Shown one piece after another: positions 1-5,541 of a DNA stretch of 26,080 nucleotides. A model generated the notes under the pieces. That model was not told the DNA's origin and ran no database searches. It worked only from the letters and a program-made list of their open reading frames with translations. Source of the DNA: CAYSLC01 sp964431545 (GTDB lineage: Bacteria > Desulfobacterota > Desulfobacteria > Desulfobacterales > JAABSP01); the NCBI GenBank assembly GCA_964431545.1, contig CAYSLC010000058.1:1-26080 (forward strand). Reading direction: 5' to 3'. Position 1 is the first letter of the stretch, and every line of letters starts with the position of its first letter. The position numbers and the translations under genes are program-made.

Positions 1-692
1 GCGGATTCCGCCCGAAACCTGTGCAACATCATCAGGTGCAGGCGGATGGACCGCAAGACGGAGGAGGATATGGGCTTCTGGGCCAGGTATTCCTTATAGA
101 CACCAAGCGTCCGGTCTTGCAACGCTGTCAGAAACTGGAGAAAATCCCGATCGACGGCAAGTTTCTTCAGAATCTGTTCGACCGCCACGGGAAAAGGCGC
201 ATTCTCAAAAAACGCCGAAAGGCTGTTGAGTTTTGAAAACACTTCCTCCTTATCATACGTGCATCTGAACCAGGCGGTTGGCGCTTCGACGGCGTTGTCC
301 GCGAGCCACAAATGCAGATCGTGATAAGCCACCCGAATCAGAACGATGATTTCGCCGGGAAGCCGTTCAAACAGGGGTTCATATGTCTCTTTTTTAAACA
401 CCGCCTCCCCGCAGCTTGAAACGGGCGTGGATACTGTTTTCCAGATAAACGCATCTTCGGCGGTAAGCGCCTCGATCAACACAAGCGCGTCTTTTGGCCA
501 TCGAAGCAGTCGAACGGCTTTCTTTTCGGCCGCGTCGATAGATGCGGCGGATTTGCGGAGCGATTTCCCGACCGCTTTGTTTGAGCGCTTCGGCATGCCC
601 CCAAAGCCGTATTTGCTTTCCAGGATGGTTCGTGATTCATCATCCAGCGCGGCAATAATCTTATGGACTGTCTCCTGGGTATGCGCGTTCAT
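1..692 (-). CDS. Sigma-70 region-4-like HTH protein, partial (runs off left edge)
   Basis: Reading the minus strand from an ATG at 692-690, the frame stays open for 230 codons to the window edge, so the C-terminus is missing. Residues ~16-64 resemble sigma-70 region 4: L-x-x-x-S-R-x-x-L at 16-24, then YGFGG at 28-32, a VG-x-x-L turn at 41-45, and a closing KKAVRLLRWP at 57-66 that resembles the KALRKLRHP-type end of that domain. The rest (~65-230) is probably mostly helical and I do not recognise it. No membrane segment is evident. The ATG overlaps the TGA of the upstream RHH-like gene (ATGA), so the two are translationally coupled. Codon use is less GC-rich than in the genes after 3.5 kb. 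A DNA-binding or polymerase-binding regulator is inferred from the N-terminus only. The reading frame is certain enough; the function is not. Confidence 0.75.
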   Translation of the reverse strand, partial: MNAHTQETVHKIIAALDDESRTILESKYGFGGMPKRSNKAVGKSLRKSAASIDAAEKKAVRLLRWPKDALVLIEALTAEDAFIWKTVSTPVSSCGEAVFKKETYEPLFERLPGEIIVLIRVAYHDLHLWLADNAVEAPTAWFRCTYDKEEVFSKLNSLSAFFENAPFPVAVEQILKKLAVDRDFLQFLTALQDRTLGVYKEYLAQKPISSSVLRSIRLHLMMLHRFRAES

Positions 693-1039
693 GACCCGTT
701 GCGATGTTTTTCTTCATTCATTTTGATAAAATCGACATAATTTCGCATGAACTGGGCGACAAGCACCGACGGACCGGCTTTTTCCCGTATCGCCTTCTCC
801 TTGAATTTCATCACGATTTCCTCGGAAAAGAGAAATACGTATGGAACGTTCTTCTTCTTGCCATGCTTTCTGGTTTTTATAAACCGTTTATCCAGATGAT
901 GGGTATAATTGAGCATAAATTGCCCGACGGCTTTTGGTAGGCTCAGCCCCTCCCCATCCAAAACGTTTCTGAATTCTTCGAGCAGATCGGCAGGAATTGA
1001 AAAAGATGCATGGGTCTGAATCTCATTAGAATTTTCCAC
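689..1039 (-). CDS. Small protein with two tandem ribbon-helix-helix-like halves
   Basis: This is a 116-aa protein. The GTG start at 1039-1037 is preceded by GGAGG with a 7-base spacer, and an in-frame TGA directly precedes the GTG, so no longer start is possible. Two related halves can be seen: residues ~12-45 (ASFSIPADLLEEF, then a helix with LPKAVGQFMLNY) and ~66-104 (YVFLFSEEIVMKF, then a helix ending VLVAQFMRNYVDF). Each has the beta-strand / helix / turn / helix layout of RHH DNA-binding domains, and the QFM-x-NY ending recurs in both. A basic linker (KTRKHGKKK) joins them. A tandem arrangement could let one chain form the RHH fold that normally needs a dimer. Its stop overlaps the start of the sigma-4-like gene. 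An antitoxin or repressor role is possible but unproven. Confidence 0.7.
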   Translation of the reverse strand: MENSNEIQTHASFSIPADLLEEFRNVLDGEGLSLPKAVGQFMLNYTHHLDKRFIKTRKHGKKKNVPYVFLFSEEIVMKFKEKAIREKAGPSVLVAQFMRNYVDFIKMNEEKHRNGS

Positions 1040-1147
1040 TCAAAAACCTCCGAAAAACGATGGCCTCCCGGCTCATGGCATTGATCATGTTTGCAAAACC
1101 ATATACAGAATCAAAGGGATTTCCGCAAGCCTCGGTCTACGGATACG

Positions 1148-1370
1148 TTCCGGGGTTCGACACTCATTCCGATCCATTTTCGGCCATTTGGTGGCAGTCG
1201 TCATAGAAATGGGCTCACCTTCCATGACAATGCGTTCCGAGTTCCGCTTTCAGGCGGCCTGGCTGGGGATGAGGACGATCCCCTGCGCGTGGATATCGAA
1301 AAATCCGGAATCGGTGCCGCCGCTCTGGACCTTTGTTCCGGACCGATGGCAGAGTGGTTGAGGATATCGA
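1148..1370. repeat. Direct repeat copy A (~220 bp, diverged)
   Basis: This segment matches 1934-2148 in the same orientation along nearly its whole length, with scattered substitutions and a few short indels. Both copies begin TTCCGGGG. They share blocks such as CATTCCGATCC, CAGTCGTCATAGAAATG, GTGGATATCG and ACCTTTGTTCCGGACCGATG, and both end GTTGAGGATATCGA. It shows no reading frame conserved with the partner. The last ~30 bases look like the 5' half of a class II (Ser/Leu) tRNA: GGACCGATGGC followed by a D-arm-like GAGTGGTTGAGG. No anticodon arm follows. Confidence 0.85.
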
Positions 1371-1560
1371 TGCCCGTGCATTAAATCTAACGGTTGTTAC
1401 CGGAAATGTAAGTGAATTCAATAGGTTAAAGGATTTGCGTGTAGAAAACCGGCTGCCATAGTGATCGGCTCATAGACATCATTGGCAATGGGAGGAGGGC
1501 AGGGAGGGCACCTCGTCAAAAAATCAATGAAATCGTTGAAAGAATGGGAGCTTCGGACCC

Positions 1561-1760
1561 TCCAAGCCCCGAAGGGGCGGCACATACCAGCCCGGCGCAT
1601 CGCGCCGGGATTTTGTCGATACAAGGGACCGAGCCCTGTAAGGGCGTGACATCCGGCTGCGGACCGCATGTCACGCCCTTTCAGGGCTTTATCAATGGGG
1701 AATCGATGTCCCAGGGCGCCGGCCCTGGGCTGGTATGTGGGGCCCTTTCAGGGCTTGTGA
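1561..1760. repeat. REP-like cluster of GC-rich palindromes
   Basis: Several strong inverted repeats lie side by side. GCCCC-GAA-GGGGC is at 1566-1578. CCCGGCGC-ATC-GCGCCGGG is at 1591-1609. A long imperfect inverted repeat has 22-base arms at 1631-1652 and 1668-1689 with two mismatches and a 15-base spacer. CCCAGGGC-GCCG-GCCCTGGG is at 1710-1729. The 15-mer GCCCTTTCAGGGCTT occurs exactly twice, at 1675-1689 and 1742-1756. This modular palindrome style is typical of REP/BIME elements mobilised by REP-associated (RAYT) transposases. No such transposase is in the window. Confidence 0.75.
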
Positions 1761-1933
1761 GGGCGGAAGGCCATTTTCATCACGCCCGGCCCTCCGGCGA
1801 CGGATAGATGACCCGGAACCCCATGTTCGCCGCACGGGCTTGGGGGGCGTAAGCCAAATCTCGATCGACGCATCGGGCGTTTCCCGCCGAGGCCGCTTGA
1901 AGCCGCGCGGCAATTGGGCGGTTTCCGGATTCA

Positions 1934-2148
1934 TTCCGGGGCTCGACATCCATTCCGATCCGTTTCCGGCCATTTAGTAGCAGTCGTCATAGAAATGCGC
2001 TGACCTTCCACGACAATTCGTTCGGAGTTCCGCCTTCAGGCGGCATGGGTGGGGACGCTCCTCCTTGTGGATATCGGAAAATCTGGAATCCGCGCCACCG
2101 CCCTATACCTTTGTTCCGGACCGATGGCGGAGTGGTTGAGGATATCGA
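1934..2148. repeat. Direct repeat copy B (~215 bp, diverged)
   Basis: This is the second copy of the unit at 1148-1370, same orientation, with the REP-like cluster between the two. It keeps the tRNA-Ser/Leu-like tail (GGACCGATGGCGGAGTGG and following bases) that ends in GATATCGA at 2141-2148. Copies A and B differ by many point changes and small indels, so the duplication is not recent, or both copies descend from a dispersed family. Confidence 0.85.
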
Positions 2149-2232
2149 GGGGATTCTTGGCGGGCAAAATGCGTTTCTCGGTCAGGTGAATCAGGTGACA
2201 AGGGGGTTGAAATCGGGTAAGTAAAGAAGGGC

Positions 2233-2463
2233 ATGGAGGAGGCGGGGCTCAAAAGAAAGTCTACCTGGATGTACAACGATTCGGAAAAAGGACGAGGTTC
2301 GGTTGAGGAAAAATGGATAAAACAAGTGATCGCTTTGGTCGATCAATGGCTGGATGATGATTCGGGGTATGACGAAGCAACCTGGCCTGAATTGAAAGAA
2401 TCCCTGGATCGGGACAGGCCATCCAACAGGCGGCTGTTTGATGCCGAGGGTGATCCTTCTTGA
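2233..2463 (+). CDS. Small unrecognised acidic protein
   Basis: This 76-aa frame has an ATG at 2233 preceded by AAGAAGG with a two-base spacer, which is short. A later start is possible, for example the in-frame ATG at 2272. The second half has natural protein composition and looks like a small folded helical domain: IALVDQWLDDDSGYDEATWP at residues 37-56, then an acidic helix and a polar tail. No domain is recognised. It lies 50 bases upstream of another small gene on the same strand, then the integrase, which suggests a small accessory module. Codon usage is less GC-biased than in the downstream tmc genes. Confidence 0.5.
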   Translation: MEEAGLKRKSTWMYNDSEKGRGSVEEKWIKQVIALVDQWLDDDSGYDEATWPELKESLDRDRPSNRRLFDAEGDPS

Positions 2464-2513
2464 TGCCGGGCCGCTTGGAATAGGTGAGAAAGAGAAATAT
2501 GAAGGAAGCAGCG

Positions 2514-2810
2514 ATGGCAAAAAGGGCAAGGAAGGTGAGCTTCGGGCCGTTTAGCGGTTCCTTGGACGACCGACATCGGATGTTTTTGTCTCGGTTCGAC
2601 GCAATGGAGGCCAAGGGCAAGGCGGCCCGGCGGTTGATGTTCTTCTCCGTCAATGGAGACGCGGAGGGAGCGGTCAAACAGGTGGCCTGGATGGCGAGGG
2701 ATGGTCAGATCAGCGAGGATGACGCCGAGACCGTTATTGGTGAGGCTGTGGCGTGCGGTGTGATTCGAGAGGGGAGTGGGGATATATTTCGGGATGAGAT
2801 GAGGAAGTAG
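2514..2810 (+). CDS. Small unrecognised protein upstream of integrase
   Basis: The start chosen is the ATG at 2514, because AGGA at 2503-2506 gives a normal 7-base spacer. In-frame alternatives are GTG 2484 and ATG 2499. The product is 98 aa. It has a basic N-terminus (MAKRARK), then FGPFSGSLDDRHRMFLSRFD and helical stretches including a DGQISEDDAETVIGEAV segment. Nothing indicates secretion or membrane insertion. It sits 35 bases before the recombinase gene on the same strand, so the two may be co-transcribed. I do not recognise the family. Confidence 0.55.
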   Translation: MAKRARKVSFGPFSGSLDDRHRMFLSRFDAMEAKGKAARRLMFFSVNGDAEGAVKQVAWMARDGQISEDDAETVIGEAVACGVIREGSGDIFRDEMRK

Positions 2811-2845
2811 ATAAAAAAAGTGGGACTTTTGGGGGCTCCATCAAG

Positions 2846-3349
2846 GTGGAACCGATCCGGGACCGGAAGGACATCAACACCATCAAGAAACTCCTGGCGG
2901 ACAAGCCCATGGACCTCGCCTTTTTTACCATCGGCATCAACACGAACCTCCGGGCGTCGGATCTCCTGGCCATCAAGGCGGACCAAGTACGCGGCGCCAA
3001 GGTCGGCGATGAGATCGAACTCCGGGAAAAAAAGACCCGGAAGGCCCGCCGGTTAACACTCAATAAGAACGTCGTGGCGGCCATCAACGCCTTGTTGGCG
3101 TCGAAGGAATACGCCCCGGGGGCTGACCTGTTCAGCGGTCAACGCGGAGTTTGGTCGGTTCCCTACGTTTCCCAAAAGGTCAAGGGCTGGTGCCGGGTCG
3201 TCAATCTGAAAGGCAATTATGGCTCCCACTCCCTCCGGAAGACTTGGGGAACGTCCATTTCGCAACACAATTCGCTACATAATGTCGCTATATGTATCAA
3301 CCATAAAAAAATACTGAATTTAAAGTATATCTATAAATCCAACCCCTGA
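2846..3349 (+). CDS. Short tyrosine recombinase (catalytic domain only), possibly decayed
   Basis: This 167-aa product starts at GTG 2846, after a GGGGG run. It aligns with the catalytic domain of phage/XerC-type integrases and has no N-terminal core-binding domain; FimB/FimE-like recombinases are similarly short. Visible catalytic positions are Arg36 (in TNLRASDLLAIK), a Lys in the hairpin (~62-66), and the box-II H-x-x-R as His128 and Arg131 in GSHSLRKTWG. A later His153 (INHKK) and Tyr161 (KYIYK) would complete the set. The His-to-Tyr distance is 8 residues against the usual 9, and the last ~30 codons (from about 3262) are strikingly AT-rich. The C-terminal end may therefore have been replaced or be degenerate. 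Catalysis would be DNA strand exchange; activity is uncertain. Confidence 0.75.
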   Translation: MEPIRDRKDINTIKKLLADKPMDLAFFTIGINTNLRASDLLAIKADQVRGAKVGDEIELREKKTRKARRLTLNKNVVAAINALLASKEYAPGADLFSGQRGVWSVPYVSQKVKGWCRVVNLKGNYGSHSLRKTWGTSISQHNSLHNVAICINHKKILNLKYIYKSNP

Positions 3350-3352
3350 ATC

Positions 3353-3369
3353 GTTGCAACCCCTGCAAC
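3353..3369. promoter_or_regulatory. Palindrome GTTGCA-N5-TGCAAC
   Basis: Perfect 6-base arms flank ACCCC, beginning 3 bases after the recombinase stop codon and ~110 bases upstream of the sigma-54 promoter. The same TGCAAC half-site recurs at 3534-3539. It could be an upstream activator site for a sigma-54 enhancer-binding protein, or a core site for the adjacent recombinase. The sequence alone does not decide between them. Confidence 0.4.
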
Positions 3370-3480
3370 ATCTCGCCACAACCCACCTCCTAACACACAC
3401 CGCCGTCCCACCCGCCTCCAAAATTCTAATCCACTGAAAAAATAGCTAATACCACCTCCAGAACCTCACTCCCACTCCCC

Positions 3481-3497
3481 TTGGCACCCCACGTGCA
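3481..3497 (+). promoter_or_regulatory. Sigma-54 (-24/-12) promoter for the tmc gene set
   Basis: TTGGCACCCCACGTGCA matches the RpoN consensus TGGCAC-N5-TTGC closely. The invariant GG (3483-3484) and GC (3495-3496) are separated by exactly 10 bases, and only one T of the TTGC box differs. Transcription would start near 3508 and leave a leader of about 70 bases before the ATG at 3579. The upstream 3360-3480 stretch is unusually rich in C and A on this strand. A promoter here implies activation by an AAA+ enhancer-binding protein, which is not encoded in the window. Confidence 0.7.
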
Positions 3498-3578
3498 ATA
3501 AACACCGGCAACGGCAACAACGGAAGCCGGCTTTGCAACACCGGCATCCTCAACCGACCAGAGACGGATGGGACGACC

Positions 3579-4127
3579 ATGAATCGACTGATGTTGAAAA
3601 CCGGCGGCGAGATCGTCAACAACGGAAGGACCGTGAGCGGCAGCCCCCTCGGGTGCCTCAATCACCAACTGGCGCTGGAGGAAGGCTACACCCTCCGGTC
3701 CCTCTTCCGGATGATCGATGCCCACCCGCTCCTGGCCGAACTCAACGAATTCTGCCCATCCCATCTGAAAGACTTCCGCGACGCCCCGGAAAACGGCTGC
3801 GAGAGCGACGAGATCGAACACCTGGAGCTGACCAAGACCGTGGAGATGATCGGGTTTCCGGGCAAACCGCGGCTGGAGATCTACATCTCCCTCTACGGCG
3901 TCCAAAACGGCGAGATGTGCCAGATCAAATCGATCCCTCTGGTCAACCTGCTCGACATGCCCCTGACCCTCGGCCGGCTGCGCCACGTCATCTTCGGCGA
4001 CAAGGTGGACATCTTCGAGTTCGAAACCGTCTTCAATTTGTTTGAGTTCATCGACGGGGTCGCCTGGGAACTCAGCTTCCACAGCGCTCCATTACATTGC
4101 AACATAAGGAGGCAGAGCCATGTTTGA
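3579..4127 (+). CDS. Conserved-looking unknown protein, first gene of the tmc set
   Basis: This is a 182-aa cytoplasmic-looking protein with no signal peptide or membrane segment. The ATG at 3579 follows a weak GGATGGGA site. It has a mixed alpha/beta composition, with beta-like stretches such as PRLEIYISLYG (~97-107) and a hydrophobic VDIFEFETVFNLFEFIDGV near 143-161. I recognise no domain. It is the first gene downstream of the sigma-54 promoter, and its 3' end overlaps the start of the universal stress protein gene by 8 bases. As I recall, Desulfovibrio vulgaris also carries a hypothetical gene between tmcA and a universal stress protein gene. Homology to that gene is an inference, not something checked here. 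Confidence 0.8.
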   Translation: MNRLMLKTGGEIVNNGRTVSGSPLGCLNHQLALEEGYTLRSLFRMIDAHPLLAELNEFCPSHLKDFRDAPENGCESDEIEHLELTKTVEMIGFPGKPRLEIYISLYGVQNGEMCQIKSIPLVNLLDMPLTLGRLRHVIFGDKVDIFEFETVFNLFEFIDGVAWELSFHSAPLHCNIRRQSHV

Positions 4128-5031
4128 AAAGATAATGTTTGCAACGACGGCGTCCCCCACCTGCGACGCGGCGGCCCACATCGCCTTCGACCTGGCCAAG
4201 AAGTACAACTCGAAGCTCAGCGTCTACCACGTCTACGGCGTCCCCAGCAGGGGGTTCAGCCCCTTTGTCACCGACCTTCGGACCGGCGGCAGGGAGGAGG
4301 ACTTCGACCAGGACTACCCCGAGTGGGTCAAGGAGGAGATGAAGAACACCTACGCCAAGCAGTTGGCCGAGGCAACGGAGTGCACCATCGAAACCCAGGT
4401 GGGGGTCCCCCACACCGAAATCCTCCGAAAAGCCCGGAAGGATGACGTGGACCTCATCGTCATGGGGGCCCACACCCGGGATGAGGACGTGGGCGCCACC
4501 CGGTACCGGAGCGTGGTGGGCTCCACCATGCAGCGGGTCGCCAAGGGGGCCAAGTGCCCGGTCCTCATCGTGAGCCGGCCCTGCACCACCTGCTTCTGGT
4601 ACTTCTCCAGCATCGTCTTCGGCACCGACTTCTCCAAGGCCTCCGACTCGGCCTTCCGATTCGCCTACAAGGTGGCCAAGGAGATCGGCTCCCGGATTCA
4701 CCTCTTCCACGCCATCGACCTGTCCGACGCGCGGAAGGTGGAGGATCAGGAGACCATCGAGACCAAGATCAAGGAGGCCCGGGAGAAGATCGAGCGCAAG
4801 TACATCTCCCAGATGAACGGCTTCGACAACTACGACGTCGAGGTCTGGGAGGGGATCCCCCACGTGGAGATCCTCAAGTTCGCCCGGGAAAAGAGCGGCG
4901 ACCTCATCGTCATGGCCCACCACACCCGGGAGATGGACCCGGAAAAGGCCCTTCTCGGCTCCACCGTGGAGCAGGTGGTCCTGCGGGCCTCCTGTCCGGT
5001 GGCCAGCGTCAACCGCCCGGACAAGGTGTAG
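4120..5031 (+). CDS. Tandem-domain universal stress protein (UspA family)
   Basis: This 303-aa product starts at ATG 4120 behind a strong AAGGAGG (4106-4112). Two Usp domains can be seen. Domain 1 (~1-150) begins EKIMFATTAS and ends with GSTMQRVAKGAKCPVLIV. Domain 2 (~160-303) begins SSIVFGTDFS and ends with GSTVEQVVLRASCPVASV. Each has the DLIVM segment (V-D-LIVM, G-D-LIVM) that precedes the nucleotide loop. The GS-T motif of the ATP-binding G-x2-G-x9-GS signature is clear in both, but its upstream glycines are only partly conserved, so nucleotide binding is uncertain. Family members are soluble and are induced by energy or redox stress. Position in the cluster suggests it monitors or protects the Tmc system, which is inference. 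Confidence 0.93.
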   Translation: MFEKIMFATTASPTCDAAAHIAFDLAKKYNSKLSVYHVYGVPSRGFSPFVTDLRTGGREEDFDQDYPEWVKEEMKNTYAKQLAEATECTIETQVGVPHTEILRKARKDDVDLIVMGAHTRDEDVGATRYRSVVGSTMQRVAKGAKCPVLIVSRPCTTCFWYFSSIVFGTDFSKASDSAFRFAYKVAKEIGSRIHLFHAIDLSDARKVEDQETIETKIKEAREKIERKYISQMNGFDNYDVEVWEGIPHVEILKFAREKSGDLIVMAHHTREMDPEKALLGSTVEQVVLRASCPVASVNRPDKV

Positions 5032-5094
5032 GGCGAAAAACGGCACGACGATATTTTGGAGGATCGGTAGGCAAAGCGTTTGGGGGCCCCTGAC

Positions 5095-5541
5095 ATGGAA
5101 AAAAAGACGGTGCTGATCGTGGATGACGAAGTGGACATGCGGATCTTTCTGTCCACGCTGTTCGAGACCGGCGGGTACCGGCCGGTGGCCGTCCGGGATG
5201 GAAAGGAGGGGATCCGAAAGGCGACCGATATGGCGGTCGATCTGATCGTTTTGGATGTGATGATGCCGGGGGAGGGCGGCGTTCTCATGTACAAGCGGCT
5301 GAAAACGGACGACGGGTTCAAGGAGATCCCGGTGATCATCCTGTCCGCGGTGGCCAGACGGACCTTTCTCCACTACCTGAAGATGCTCAACGCACAGTCC
5401 GGCGGGGAGATTCCCGAGCCGGACCACTACATGGAAAAACCCCCCGAGGCCGATGAACTGCTGGCGGTCAGCGGGCGTCTTCTGGATCGCGCGGGGCCCA
5501 TGGCCCCCGCGGAAATTTCGAAAGGAGGGAATCAGGCGTGA
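5095..5541 (+). CDS. Single-domain response regulator (receiver), upstream of tmcD
   Basis: The start chosen is ATG 5095, where GGGGG precedes by 8 bases. A TTG at 5080 would add five residues but has a worse site. The 148-aa product is one CheY-like receiver: acidic pair Asp10-Asp11, phospho-acceptor Asp54 in LIVLDVMMPG, and conserved Lys115 in MEKPPEADEL. It has about 25 extra residues between strand 5 and the lysine compared with minimal receivers (KMLNAQSGGEIPEPDHYMEK), and a short tail without a DNA-binding domain. It must act by protein contact, for example in a phosphorelay or on a complex. Its stop overlaps the GTG of tmcD. Confidence 0.93.
   Translation: MEKKTVLIVDDEVDMRIFLSTLFETGGYRPVAVRDGKEGIRKATDMAVDLIVLDVMMPGEGGVLMYKRLKTDDGFKEIPVIILSAVARRTFLHYLKMLNAQSGGEIPEPDHYMEKPPEADELLAVSGRLLDRAGPMAPAEISKGGNQA

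Larger units (their letters stand above)
1040..2232. other. Gene-free accessory region, about 1.2 kb, rich in repeats
   Basis: I see no convincing gene on either strand here. Open frames are short, overlap in conflicting frames and lack ribosome binding sites. The region holds two diverged direct repeats (1148-1370 and 1934-2148) flanking a cluster of GC-rich palindromes (about 1561-1760). The leader of the minus-strand RHH gene lies at 1040-1140. It contains a weak promoter-like pair, TTGCGG and TATATG with a 17-base spacer, reading toward that gene; I do not annotate it separately. Confidence 0.7.

Noticed and set aside
1340..1400. A possible tRNA-Ser or tRNA-Leu gene
   Set aside because: Only an acceptor/D-arm-like 5' half is present. 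No anticodon stem, variable arm or TTC arm can be paired downstream in either repeat copy.
1561..1760. CRISPR array
   Set aside because: The repeats are palindromes of different sizes with no regular repeat-spacer spacing, and no cas gene is nearby.
1544..1977. Open frames of 80-93 codons across the palindromic region on both strands
   Set aside because: They run through the palindromes, overlap each other in conflicting frames, lack ribosome binding sites and have arginine/proline-rich compositions.
5080..5094. TTG start adding five residues to the first receiver
   Set aside because: The ATG at 5095 has a better-spaced GGGGG site and gives the usual MEKK-TVLIVDD receiver beginning.
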